From Trochalopteron elliotii (Eukaryota; Chordata; Aves; Passeriformes; Leiothrichidae): a stretch of 64,000 bases of DNA. Below, one piece after another: positions 13,701 to 26,800 of the stretch (its first letter is position 1; every line of letters begins with the position of its first letter). A program made the translations under genes and the position numbers. Location of the stretch: contig JANPWX010000173.1 of assembly GCA_024734555.1 (NCBI GenBank), positions 2,322,363-2,386,362 on the forward strand. Reading direction: 5' to 3'. The notes beneath the pieces were generated by a model. That model was not told the DNA's origin, made no database searches, and was given only the letters and a program-made list of their open reading frames with translations.

Positions 13701-15280
13701 TGCCAAGACAAGTGTTCTGCCTCGTTTACATTGTCAGTCTAAGAAAATAGAAAGAAATCAGCCTTGACTAAGTGAAGCTGTGCCCAGAATCAGAGCCTGA
13801 CAGGAATCCTGCTCCAGACTTTGCAGGACAGCCCGTGACTTCCAGAGGAGAACGCAAGGCAACTCCAGACCACACGGACCTGTCAGAATTTCTTGTGCCC
13901 AGTGTGGTGTCTGTGAGCCTTGAACTGTGCAACCTCACTCTTTCCAAAATGAGATCAAACTGAGGCTGATTCTCTCTTACTTGAGGCTGTTTTTATTGGT
14001 ATTTTGGATTAATAAAAACATTTCAACTGTGTGGTCTCCTTTTGTGGTTTTGATTTCCTTTTATTTTCTTTTGTTTTCATTTGTCACTAAGACCAGTACT
14101 TTGAAGTGATTCTTTAATCTCACTTGTCTGAAACACATTACTGGAGGAAATAGAGAACATTTTAGATTAAAGGTTAGATTAGAAAATATACTTTTGGATG
14201 AAAATTTCTATGTTAGTCACAGTACTGATTTCACAGCCTAAATTCCTCTCAGTGCAGCTTACAAGGACAGCTGTCTCCCTCTCATATTAACTTGTGTTTG
14301 ATTTGACTTGGTCACAGACTCCTTTTCTGGCAGGGAAAGAGTGAAGACCACATCACTGGAAATGCAGTGCCTGCTCAGACAAAAACACGTAGCAGAAAGT
14401 AGAACCAGGTGCCTTGAAATGGACCTGATCATTAGTGTGTGCAAGCAATGAAACCTGGCACTTAAAGGCTGCAGTAGTTGCTTGTTAAAATTTAAAACAA
14501 AGCTGGTGGGACATTTCTGGCATTTGATTCAAAAGAAATGTGGAAATTCCAGTCACTGCTTATTGGTTCTGCCACTTAATTTTTCATTTTCATTTTAAAT
14601 AAATACATTTGCCTTTTGGATAGTGTCCCAACATCTTACCATGGAAAAATATGGTTGTGATCATGCTACAATTAATAGCAGTGGAACAGGCTCAGTTAAA
14701 CTTACTAAATAGAGAGCAAGAAAACTCTAAGACACGTACACTCAACTCTAGAGCACATATTTATAATGGACTCAAAGTTCTTCAAACATGTGTATTATAA
14801 TCTTCAGGATGTTACTTCTCAATATCTTTCTTTTTCTCTTACTTTCTCACTTCTTTTTTTCCCTTCAGTTCAGAGTATTTCAGAGCATCAGAAAGAGAAC
14901 CTAGGATTTCAGTGGTAGAAATTTTATACCTGGCTGTGCACTTCATGTGCTGTTGCTAAAGGGCACTTGGAGGTCCTTGGAGGCTGCTAGAAGAGCAGTG
15001 GAGGATGCAGTCACATCCACTGTGCTCTAGGTGAGAGCTTAATGGAACAAACTGTATCTTCAAAACTGTTTGCAGGCTTTTCTGCAGAGAAAAGCTATAG
15101 GGACATTACAAAGCAGACTCAGAAGCAAGAGGATATAATCCTCACATTTGCACCCTGGCCTTCTCTGATAAGTGTAGTACACTTAGACAAGAGTTACCAC
15201 AACAGCAAGGTTAGTAGAAGTCTAAAGACTCTAAAGCCTAATAAAACATTTTCAAACTTAATTCAGCATAATGTCTTGCA
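10736..15280. other. Unique AT-rich sequence
   Basis: No gene or transposon recognised. There is a T-rich run at about 11647-11674. Around 13770-13950 the composition is richer in G and C, with overlapping short open frames, but no domain, conserved motif or convincing exon boundary could be named. Confidence 0.5.
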
Positions 15281-15288
15281 TGTGTGTA

Positions 15289-15322
<34 letters not shown>
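15281..15322. repeat. (TG)n dinucleotide microsatellite
   Basis: Sixteen uninterrupted TG units lie at 15291-15322, preceded by an interrupted TGTGTGTATT block at 15281-15290. Alternating purine and pyrimidine of this kind can adopt Z-DNA and is usually length-variable. Confidence 0.96.
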
Positions 15323-15323
<1 letters not shown>

Positions 15324-18300
15324 ACGTGCAATCTGATCTGAAGCAAAAAAAAAGGACTAATATTTTAAATCAGGTTCATAAAACACCTGAAAATGAAATT
15401 GTTTCTTCTCTTTCTTATAAAAGGAAGAACACTAGAAAAATTAGTGCTTGAGCTGACAGGGTGAATTCAAGGCATAACATCTCAATTCTTTCATCTAGTT
15501 TGTTGTGTTTGTCTCATAACAAACCAGTGGGATTTGCAGTTACAAGAATTGAATCCATACTTCCTTTTGTGAAGCCTGTTTTTGCTGTAGCTGTGTTACA
15601 GAAATACCTAACAATGTTTCAGGATTGCTGTCAGATATTGTTTTTTTGGTTTTGTTTTTTTCTTTTTAATTACACTCTCCCTCAAACACTGGTTTATCTC
15701 GAAGAGGAATTATCTTGTCTCCAATTTTTGTCTCGTAGGTAAAGGAAACAGCTGAAAATGAACCCCAGGCTTGTATAGACCAACAGACCAGCAAGTAAAC
15801 AACAGTGTGAACAGTGCAAGCCAGAGGCAATGGAGAGGCAGCTCCTGTGAACACCTCATTTCCTGTGTGTGACCAGAATCAAAAGCATTCAGAGCTGGGA
15901 GGATGAGAAATTTTTAAAGCCTTACCAGGTATATCCTTAGCTCTTTTTTTTTTTCCATCTGGATGTGGTAAGTGGCCCTGCTATGAAACACTGGGAATAG
16001 AATAAAAGAAATTTTTCCTTTTTTTTTTTTTTAGACTGCAAGAGAAGTATTTGTACTATGGCAACAAAGAGAACACCTTTAATCAGCATCTGGAAGTTAA
16101 AATACCACCTTGAGGCAAGAATATAACTTTTACTACTCTTGGCACTAAGTATGTCATTTAAGTTTTAATTACAGAGTCCTTCTGTTCTCCTGATTTCTCT
16201 TCATCTTCCAATAGTCAATGCTTTAAAACAGTGTTTTTCACATAGCTTATTGAGTCAGCTTACTTAACTTGTTGCCTTGTAAAAAATTCAAATAATGTTA
16301 CTTTTCTTGGCTTCATTTGCAATAAAAATAATACGTATACTTTTTTCTTCTATTTGTAGACAGTCAGAAAAATATACTAATTTGTTTATTTTCCTGTATT
16401 TCTTTGCTTCAGCTCAACAGGATGTATACAAAGGCATTAAGATTGAAAAGACAACTTTGGGAAATTCAAGCTTGGATAATTTGAGAATCTGGGAGTCCCA
16501 TATTATTTAGGATGAGTTTCTGTTCAACTTATAAGCTTCTAACTACCTAAGAGAAAAAATATATATACTATTAATTTGATTCTTTACATTTCACCACAAA
16601 TCTTCTTTTCTGCTAGTAAATTAAGTTCTGCCTTTTTTTCTGTGAGAGCCTGAGGCTTCTTCAATTTAAATTCTCATTTCAGTTCTTAGTCCTCTTTCTT
16701 GCCCTCCATTAATCAAGATAATTGCCATTAATGATAGTGTGCATGTGGGGGGGAAATAAATCTTATTTCTTGGATACAATTTTTTTGACTGACGTTAACT
16801 AAAAACTCTTCAAAACACTGTTTCTGTTACAGCAGACAGATTTTTAAATTTTTCATTTATATGATCAAACATCAAATTTCTGCCAAATCTTACATGGAAA
16901 AATAGTCCAAAAAATAGACAAATTAAAAGACAGCCGACATATTTTGAGAAACACATCACACACAGAGAGACAAGCAAATGTCAGTCATCACTGTACACTA
17001 ATTTGAAAAAAAACTCCTAAAAAGTTTACATTTGCTGCTGCTGTTTTCCAGGATAGCTACACGTGACAGTTCTTTGAGGTCATCTGAATTTCTATATATA
17101 TTACTGTGTATGTCAAGGAAAATAAATAAAAGATCTTCCCTAAGAGGTGACTTCATGCTGACAACAAAATGCTATAAATATGGAAAATCAGCAGTAAACA
17201 TCAAAAAATCACAGTCACTCAAATGAAATTGCCATTCATTTCACAGAGGTGGATTTCACTGACTTTTCAGAAAAAAAAAGTGTTTATATTCAAAAGTGTC
17301 AATGTTATCTTTTATTCTGACCATGTAGTTCTAAGAGAAACATTTATTTACTTTTGCCAGAGTACCATACATATCCAGAAATCAAGACAAAGTTGTGAGA
17401 AGGAATAATACCTTGCATTAGATCAGCAAACAGAGATGGAAAAAATAGAGCATGTAAAATGTTTTTTAAGCCTACATTTCAGAAACACTGAGATTTAAAA
17501 AAGGAAAGGGGATCTCTATGTCAATCAAGGCAAATATTATGTGTTCAGAATCAGGCAGAAAATTAAATGGTAATTATGTAACTTTTACTTACATGCTGAA
17601 ATCCATCTTTTTCTTTCTCTTATTTTACAGGGATTTTGTATTTGAGTGATCTGCATTTCACATACAGCCTGAATGCTCAAGCAAATAGTAGGAGGGCTGC
17701 TGTGTTTCTTCAAGACATGGATCAGACTGGGGCAAGAATCTCAGGTCTTTTTCTTTTTTTTTTTTTTTCCCTAAATGATTAGAATATAACAGGGAGTTCT
17801 GCATGAGTCTGTGAAATCAGGAGCACTCTCACACCCATCAGCGTTAAGAGTGTAGCTTGTGAGAAGCCTTATATGAATCAACTGACCTTTGAGAGGCAAA
17901 TCAAGTGCTAGTTATTCTCAGGCAGAGAACAGATAACAAAAGAAGGGGCATGATGACATTGTTTGGACACATGCTTTGCCCAACTCTCCAAGGTGCAGTT
18001 CTGATCCTCTCTGTCAGTGCAGAAGTGAGAGAGTTGAAAAGCAAGCAAGCTAAATAACGTGCTTACACTTGTCTGACTGCTGAGGCAGCCCATTCAACCT
18101 GCCAACCCAGTGGAGAAATAACCCAGCAAAACTGGATATCATTGGGCCACATGGGAGGGAAGGGGCAGAAGCCTCATTCTTTTAAAATAATCAATAATGG
18201 TCTACGTTGAATTTAAAGAATAAATTAGACATCCTTCCTAATTTTCATGAAGATATTTAAGACTGATAAAAACATATGAAGTTTTAGAATAACAGTACTT

Positions 18301-19352
18301 ATCTTCAGTGTTCTTTCCTAAAACAGAGCTGAGAGCAGGCAGAATCAGATTTTCATACCTGCTAGGTCATTTATTGCCACTACAGCAACATAAAAGAGCT
18401 TGTAGAACAGATGTAAATTACATTGGCACACACATTAAGGCAAGGTTGGAATAATGTCAAGTGCCTTCAGTGTAAATGAAATATTGTTTTCAGTTATGGA
18501 TAGTAAGTGTATTCAATTATATTAGTCAGCACTACATTAAATGGACAAGGACTCTCAGACATGGAAGAAGCCAATGACTAATAAAGGAGGAATGAAAAAA
18601 ATGGTTTGAACAATTGAATGTTGGCTTTGCATATATTTCTTCTAATTTCTATTTTTTGTTACATTTTTAGATAAAATCTTGTTGTTTTCCTCTGGGATAC
18701 TGGACTAGGTGCAAGTACTGTGTGGCACATTTTGGTGAATAAACACTAAGTAGAGTAGTATTTTTACATTTTGGAGAAGGTCATCAACTCATTTTTCCAC
18801 TTCAGGGAGCATTTCATAGAATCCTGTCTTGCTTGTTTTAGCAATTCTTATCAAACCACGTATTGAGCAGGAATTGCTTCAGATTGTTTTTTCTAAACCT
18901 TTGTTTTCTTCTTTCCTGTACAAATATTCTGTCACTTAGAAAAATATTAATTAGACATTTTGTTTATGAGTCATATTTATAAGAGTTAAAACTTTCCAGT
19001 ATTAATTGCTTGCATGAACAAGTAAATAGAAGATATGGTGTTTGTGGGTCAATGTGGTGCTTTAAACAATAATAATCCCTGGGTGGTAGAGATGAATGAA
19101 TCACAGCAAAATATATGACAGCAGAAATAGTATTTCCTCAGGCATTCAGTGATGTTCTAAAACATTGTATTTCTCAACAGGAAACCGTGAAGTAACCCTA
19201 GAAGGCAAATAGGCCACAGACTGCCCATTTTATGTAATTGGGAACTCCAGTATTTCATCTCCTGGGTTTACAAAAAGAAATACCTTTTTATTCTGGACAT
19301 AATCCAGAGGAGTCAGGATCCCTACATACCCAGTTTTGAATGTCTGCTCCCC
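15323..19352. other. Unique AT-rich sequence with poly-T runs
   Basis: No gene or repeat family recognised. Homopolymer T runs occur near 15944-15954, 16018-16033 and 17753-17768. Several resemble polypyrimidine tracts before AG dinucleotides, but no exon with an open frame and donor site could be matched to them. Confidence 0.5.
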
Positions 19353-19485
19353 TACACACACATATATATATGTGCATATATATGTGTGTGTATGTATATA
19401 TATATGATTTTATTATTTATTTATTTAAATACATAGAAATATATATACTGATATATTTTATATATTATAACATATATAATAGAGA
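19353..19485. repeat. CA/TA/TG palindrome followed by TA-rich low complexity
   Basis: The first 40 bases form a near-continuous inverted repeat. The arms 19353-19368 and 19377-19392 are 16-bp perfect reverse complements around an 8-base loop. Each arm runs from CA units into TA units. The following 90 bases are TA- and TATT-rich to about 19485. Confidence 0.93.
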
Positions 19486-20337
19486 GAGGGAGATCTGTAT
19501 AGAGATTTACATGTAAAAAGAAGCTACCACTTCATAAATCATGCTCCAGCATTTTATGTTCCAGCCATATGTTTATTATGTTCCAGCCTAAGTCTGACAA
19601 TTACTAAACTACTAAACCTAATGTTAGTGTAGTGGGAAAAGGACCATAGATAAGGTAATGACCTGTCTTAGGACTCTGACAGTTCTGTCATTAAGCTAAA
19701 ATAAGCAGACACACCCAGTAGATGTTGCAGTAACACAGTCCAGGCCTTTTGCCCTTATTTTCCTCACTAATTTTAGCTGTCAAAAAGTGAGATACCTGAT
19801 TTAAGCTAGCTGTCCAAGTGTCCTTAGTATTCAGCAGAGATAAAGGCACTCGTGGAGTGATTCATCTGGTTTATTTTGCAGAAGTGCCTATTGCACACAT
19901 GTTGGTTTAGCTTAGTTAACTGAGTTGTTAGGGTTTAAATAAACAGCTTCACAGTGAACATGACAGGGGGTCATACAAACTGTCAGTGCTGGTCAAGGCC
20001 AATTCACAGCACTGAAAGCAATTACAATCAAACAGGAGAAGTAATTTTTGAACAAATTCTGTAGATTGCACGTGTGATGACACGAAATGAGGAAGCCTGG
20101 TTTCTCACAGATCTCTGCCAACAATGCATGAATACTGGCTGCAGCACTTCCCACATATGTGGCAGGTACAATGCCACATGGATCTTCTGGGACATGGGAT
20201 TATGGTGGCAGTCACCTCTGCACGTAGATTTCCTGCTTTACCTTGGCTGCTGCTTTTTCATTAATTTGTTGCCCACTTGGGGTTATCATACCCTGGGAAA
20301 ATGAGGAAAAACTGAGCCATGGGTTCAAATATTAGTG
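19486..20337. other. Unique sequence
   Basis: Nothing recognised. Two short copies of the motif ATGTTCCAGCC (near 19556 and 19579) sit 23 bp apart. Confidence 0.5.
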
Positions 20338-20373
20338 GGGCATGGAAGAAGGAAAGGGCATGGAAGAAGGAAA
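20338..20373. repeat. Two-copy 18-bp tandem repeat
   Basis: The unit GGGCATGGAAGAAGGAAA occurs at 20338-20355 and again at 20356-20373, where the last bases run into GGCAC. The two copies are identical over the unit, so the duplication is probably recent. Confidence 0.92.
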
Positions 20374-20396
20374 GGCACACACACACACATACACAT
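20374..20396. repeat. Short (CA)n tract
   Basis: An uninterrupted run of about seven CA units, followed by CATACACATG. It is shorter than most polymorphic CA arrays. Confidence 0.85.
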
Positions 20397-20439
20397 GAAT
20401 GCTTGTCATGATCACAGAAACCTTTTTGTAACAGCTCAT

Positions 20440-20860
20440 GCTTAGGGGAGTGGAGCACCTCTCCTACAAGGAGAGGCTGAAAGAACTGGATTTACTCAGC
20501 TTGGAAGAGAAAAAGTTTCAGGATTACCTAATTGCAGCCTTCCGGTAGCTTTTAAGGATCTTTTAGGAAAGATGGAGAGGGACTCTTTACAGGAGCAGCT
20601 AGTGACAGGGCAAGGAGGAATAACTGAAAGAGTACATTTAGATTACATAATCACCAGAAATTCTCTGCTGTGAGGGTGGTGAAGTTACCCAGAGATGCTG
20701 CGGCTGCTCCATCCCTAGGAAGTGTTCAAGGCCAGGCTGGATGAGGCTATGAGTGACCCAGCCTAGTGGAAGGTGTCCCAGTCCATGGTAGGGGGGTTGG
20801 AACTAGATGGTCTTTCTTGTTACTTCCAACTCAGGATATTTAATGATTCTATGATTCTGA
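20440..20860 (+). mobile_element. CR1 LINE 3' end, plus strand
   Basis: It begins with the ORF2 C-terminal region, seen in the blocks 'GGAGCACCTCTCCTAC' (20452-20467) and 'GTGAGGGTGGTGAAG'. It continues through 'GTGTTCAAGGCCAGGCTGGATGAGG' similarity and 'GGTTGGAACTAGATGGTCTTT' similarity. It ends with ATGATTCTATGATTCTGA, the characteristic CR1 terminal repeat. Frameshifting deletions in the ORF2 part, including loss of bases after GTGGTGAAG, show it cannot code. It is 5'-truncated with a well-preserved 3' end, as expected of target-primed reverse transcription. Confidence 0.95.
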
Positions 20861-23800
20861 AAAAAGAAAACAATACTTCTTCAAGAATAATGAGATGCTC
20901 TAAACCCATGACCTAGTGTTTAATTTTCTCTGTCTGCCACACCAATTAAAAATGCTTTGGCTGGCATACTTTCAGCTTCAAGTAAGACTGATGTTAACTA
21001 GAAGTTATCATAATCTTAACCAGAAGACCTTCAACACTACTCAAATGGGAAAATTTGCACAGTGATACCAAAAGCCGTGAGGTTTATGCAGAGAATGATG
21101 TAAAACATATAAATGAAGCAAAAATAACAGGATTAAGGGAAGGATTAAGGGCAGTCAAAAGAAATTTTCAGTGATTTTAAAAAAATGCACTAGTAGCATC
21201 TGCATATCATTAAGTAGATATTGTAGATAATTCAGTGAAGCTGATGTTCTGAATAATTTCTGTTGAAGAAGACTGATTAATAAATATGTGCTAATTAAAC
21301 TGTCCTGCAGAACAGGGTGATCAAGACAGAGGCTTCTAAACCAGCATCTCCAGAGAGTTTCTAAACTACGAGCTGTTCAGGAAGATCCTTGATCTGACAG
21401 AAGACCAGCATTGCACCATTAGTCAATAAAACTGAGAAAGATATGTAAAAGTTGTTTAGTCCATCAGCCATGGCATTGATCCTGGACAAAGTGAAGAAAT
21501 GACTGCTGCAGGTGTTAGGAAAAATGGGGCTGAGAGGACTGAGGAGCAAAGTATCTGAAGGCCAGTCTTAGATCTACAGACTCAGTAAAGCTCCTTCCTG
21601 GGATCATATCCAGTCATAATCTTTAAAAATACATATATATATCTGTCCAAATTCTTTCTAGGATCAATTGGATATTGGAAAATTGATGTACCTAGCAGCC
21701 CAGTTTTGGATTCCACAAAGGTCATGTACAGTAAAAAATATTAAATTAGAATACCCGTAAGTGGGGTCAGTGGCCACCATTTCTTAGGCAAGATCCCAAA
21801 GCCAAATAAGGTTGTTACCTAAACAAGATTTGAAAAGTTTTAAAAACCAACAGCTCATCATCAAAATAGAACAAAACAACTAAGCAAAAATGTAAGAAGA
21901 AATACCATATAAGCTCCAGTTACTCCTGGAAGTTTCATTCACTTTACAGACCATCTGAAGTCCTCTTCAATATCAATTTCACTTTGCTAGCAAAGTAAGC
22001 ACAATAAAAGAAAAGCCTCTATGTGCTTTCACAGTTTTAAAGATGTTCTTTTCTCTGCTACTACCACAGTCACTTCTTGATGAGATTGCAAGTTCGGTTG
22101 ATAAAGATAGTATTATTGATGTAGCAGACTTGCTCCTGCAAGGCATTTCACTTAGTGTTGCATGACATCTTGATTAATTATTCAGGGTGGCACAGTATCA
22201 ACATGGCACTAATGAACTTAGGACAGATTAAATTACAAGTCCCAATAGTAATTATAAATAAGAAATTATTACTGAGTGCCTGTGCTTCTTGTGATACCCT
22301 GCAGAGATTTTTCATCCTCCAATGTGTAATGGTTTTATCTGTGTGCTGAAACAAATTTAAGTATTGGTGATGAAGTTCTCAGTTAAGATGGAAAATTAAG
22401 TGTTGAATTATAGGGTGTTTGATTATGAAGGGTATATATATTCATAACAACTCTGTTTCTGCATGTGCTGTGGAATGCAGTCTATCAACAGCTAAAATCA
22501 GACAGAGCAGTGGGTTGCTCTCTGCAGATTTATAAAGGATGGTTCGAAATCAGATTTCTGGTATAGTTGAGACAAAACAGTGAGTATTGTGCTTGAAGCT
22601 CTGAAGCTCATTTAAATTCTTTCTGAGCACTATAAATCCAGCTACAAAGAATAACAAATTGTTTTTTGCATGGTTAATGATCTGAAATAGCTCACTGCAG
22701 GCTGACGAATCCTGTGTCCAGCCTGAGGAGGGCAAGGTGAAAGCACAGCAGAGGAAAGGGGTGCTAGGAGGGGCAGAACCATGGTGACCAAAAATCACAT
22801 CATCTCCTGTGAAACTATCTTGTCACAGAAAGGTCCTCAAACATGAACTATATAACTTCTTAATTCTCTTTGACTTACTTGTGGGGATATATGTCTTCAG
22901 AACTAACCTAGCTCTCACTTGAAAGCAAACTGGAGAGTGGTTTCAGTCTGTAGTGCCAATACAAGTCAGTCACAAATGTCCTATAGCACGGTCTATCAGA
23001 AGATGACAGCAAAGTTCCAAGAGGTGTCTTTAGGGCTTGGAAATCTCTGCAGCATTGCTGCCTTTGTTGCCCTGTTTGCAGCTGTGCAGCTCTGCTGGCT
23101 GGCGTTGGCCGAGGGCAGAGCTGTCACAGCCGACTGCAGGCACGCAAGGTCACAACCTGCTGACCTGACAGTCCCAGTGGGCCTGGGTTTTACCTAGTGC
23201 AGGGCCACAGCTGAACTTACAGCCTGAGATAATTCAGCTAAAGCAGCTTAATTGTGATTCTGTTTAGAAGCTAAGAGCACATGTTGTTTTTTAATTTTTC
23301 CATTTGCATGTAGTTTCGACTCTGTTGGTTCTGTTGGAGCCATTCCCTTTGAAAAGAGATTGTGTGAAATGTGGTTCCAGGTCTGTCTCCTAGTGCAGAG
23401 TAGGTTAGTGGAAAGCCCACATGAATATAACAGTTTGCCTCTTGAGCAGTGATTCTTTTAAAGGAGAATGTCCCAATGACAAAGCCTTCTACAAAATACT
23501 GTACCAGACTAGATATGTACAGAATAAATCCTTCTGTGTGACTTTCAGTCTGGGAATACACTGTTAATTTAGCTCACAGAGACATTTCAAATTAAGCCCT
23601 CTCACTGTGATATATTAATTATGCCAGTTAGTGAAGCAAAACTTTAAGTGATACTAAGACAGATGTAGAGAGTAAGATGACAAGTAAGATTGCTATGGTC
23701 TAACTGGCAAATTTTCTTCTCTGTGTCAAAGAAAGTGTTTGAAAATGTATCTAATGTTAGGTGTCTCCACAAATCAGTGTGGAAATTTTGCTCTTCTTGA
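20861..23800. other. Unique sequence, one GC-richer patch
   Basis: No transposon or exon recognised. At about 23020-23200 the sequence is richer in G and C and a 92-codon frame (22919-23197) includes a hydrophobic run, but no family is recognisable and nothing supports it as coding. Confidence 0.5.
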
Positions 23801-23848
23801 CTGTGTAGGAAATGGCAAAAATTCCTGCCTGTGTAGGAAATGGCAAAA
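23801..23848. repeat. Identical 20-bp direct repeat, period 28
   Basis: The 20-mer starting CTGTGTAGGAAATGG occurs at 23801-23820 and 23829-23848, separated by 8 bases. Perfect identity suggests a recent local slippage or duplication event. Confidence 0.93.
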
Positions 23849-26800
23849 TATTTATACTTTCCGAATGAGAAAGACTGAAGTTAAGTGGCATGAATCTTCT
23901 TCAAAGATAAATAATGTCTATTAATAAAGTTGAACCTCTCTCAGCATATAACAGGAGATGATAATTTTAATTTTGGTGAGGTTTTCTTGTCAATTGTCCT
24001 TTGGACTTGCCTTAGTAACTCCATGGTAACTGGAGAGATAAGGGAGAATTGTTAGAATTAATGTTTAATGTGTTCAAAAAGTTAAAAGTTTCCTTACACA
24101 GCAATGACTTACCTCAGAGCAATTTTCAGTATCATAGTGCCTAAGTTTTCTCTGCTTCATTATATAGACTTCTAAAAATTATTATTCACAAATAAACACA
24201 ATATGATTGTTCCATCATTTAGGTTTTTAAAAAATAATTAGATCATACTTACAAACTGTTAAAGGTACTTATAACAACCTGGACATGCAACAACAAATAT
24301 AACCACATTTTTTAAACTGAAACATAAATAGAAATGGTATTTAATTTTTTATGGTGATATTTTTACTAAATTACAGGCACGTAGATGGAAGCCTGAGCTT
24401 AGAAATAGTTTTGTATTTCTGGGGCAAGATTCTCATAATACTGACATTTTGATACATTGTTTTGTTTATTTTGCTTTCATATTTTATTTCACTTGTACAA
24501 AATACATTGCCAAATGAAAATCTTTCTTTACTCAGAACCAATCCTAAGTCATGTGGGACGGTCATTTTTAAAGTAGAAAACATTAACTGAAAGGCTCATT
24601 GCCTGAAGTCCTGCAGTGTATTACCACAGGCCGACTATGAGATGGGCTGGTCCAAACTTGCAGCTTGATCCGTTTTGAAAGTGAGGATCCCCTCCCTTCC
24701 CCTCCCCGTGTCCCATCCTTCCCCAGAAGGTGCCTGATGGGCAGGGAGCAGGTCACACTTGCCATCCATGTGTTTATTTTCTGGATTACTGGAACTAAGC
24801 ACAAAGCTTCCTGCTCACATTTGACCTTTGAGGTGTAGCCAGGCCAAGATCGTAAGTGTTCAGCTGTGCTTTACAGTGCTTTTTTGTCTGGTGTGAATAA
24901 TCTTCTGATGTTTATTGAGCTATTTTGAAAGAAAGCAAAAAGACAAAGCAGAAATTCTTATTGCCAGAGGACTGTTTGCAGAAGTCTGTGACTGTGAATC
25001 TGGATCAGTTAGCATTTTTGATTCTTTGATATAAAAATGAAAGCAGAGAACTTAAAGCGGGACCATGCTGGTTATACAAACAGTAAACATGCCCCACTGG
25101 GATTACAAATGCCTACCACCACCAGCTTGATCTTTTGTGGTGACAAAAAGGGAACTAAAGCTTTAGAATTTGATTTCAAACAACAACATTTTGTGATGAC
25201 TATTATGTCACTGTAAAAGGAATAATTAAGTAGTGCGTCCAATTTAAAATGTAGAAATTAATGTATTAATATAAAAATGAGTGAGAAATTGCATTAATTT
25301 TTATTAAAAGCATTAATCAACATTATTATAGAAAAAGAATCTCAAAGGATGAATTTACTTTTTCCTTGTCACTGGAACAGCAGAAGTTCTTAATGATAAC
25401 CTGGTATTTGTTTGCTCCATACTAACATACCTACTAAAATAACTTCATATATCTATTCCTCCTTCTCCTACAATTACACTTTAGAAAACAAAATTTCAAC
25501 TAAGAGAAAGCTGGTTTAATTCAAGAGATAACAGTGGATTATCCCTGAAAGAGAAAGTGCCGAGCCTGATCTTGCCTTGGCTTCTTCTTTATCTGTATGT
25601 GTTTGCACAGATTATAGCCACTTGTCTTCAAAGCTATAAAAATGGCTTTTTTTAGAACCCAGGACTCTCCTGGCTTTGTATCGGGGGGTTCAGAGAGACA
25701 TAAATTCAGGGATAGTTTCCTTTGATGCTGTTTACCATCTTTGTTGCCATGCAATTGAAAGAATGGCTGATTTCCAAATGCTCCACAAGTAGCTATCAGA
25801 ATGATACTATAATGCCTTGTAGGTAAACATGTAATTACCTACTCTTTCTATATGTTAAATACACCAATATTTATGGAGCTTCTGTGCAAGAGATGTCTTT
25901 TTTACTTTTTTGGCCACAGCATCATTTCTTTAGTTCTTAAACTCTGCAAATAAAAAATATCACTTACTAAAAAAGATGTAAAACATTCATGCTTCTGTTT
26001 TTCCCACTCACCAGTGGTCACAAATCTACTGTCCCACTAGTTCCCATTTTTGGCAGTAAGAGACCACGCTGGAGAAATCAACACATGTAGTACATAACTG
26101 AAATATACCATAGCTCTCTGATAACTGCACAGTTATGACATGTTTGGATGAAACAAGTGGATGTTCAGACTTTGCACCCAAGCTACCTGTATCTAACCGG
26201 GTATCTGGTCATTTAAACTACAGCCCAACACAACTGCACTTTGTCTTCAGTCCTCAGCTACAAAAGAAAACCTCAATGCCATCAAACCACTAACTGGCCT
26301 GGGCCCAAAAAGGTGGTTTTTGCAAAAAAGGGGAGAATGGCAAATTTGAAACTCACTCCTGGACTTTTCAGCTAATGACATGGAGGAGAATAGCACATTG
26401 TGCCATTGCAGTTCTCTGGTGCTTTCACACTTCACATTTTAAATAGTGTTCTCTTGGAGCTTGACACATGAACAAAAAGTCCATAGCAGGAATCAAACTA
26501 AAATGGTGAGGGAGAAAATTAAATAGTCCTAGCCTCTAAACACCTTGAAACAAAATTACTGAGAACTACAGCATGAGACCAAGAGAAAAGCAAGGGCTGT
26601 TATCCTGGCCCAGGGGTTGACTTGCAGGGAAGCAGGAATAAAGGACTGCACTCAGGCTGCCTCATTAACGAGAGCTGGGGCAACAGCAGAGAATAATACC
26701 AGCTGCTAATTTTGTTCACATCTGTTGGCAGAGAGAGGCAATATGACATGGATGGGGCCAGCTAACATCAATCGTATGATCTCCCAGTAACAGGAAGAAA

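Noticed and set aside
13770..13960. GC-richer patch considered as a coding exon
   Set aside because: No conserved motif, and no acceptor and donor pair consistent with one open frame could be matched.
17755..17770. Poly-T runs considered as retrotransposon tails
   Set aside because: No repeat body adjoins them, and the main LINE here (CR1) does not end in poly-A.
22919..23197. 92-codon frame with a hydrophobic run that could be a membrane segment
   Set aside because: A single hydrophobic run in a short frame is weak evidence. There is no family match and no promoter or exon structure.
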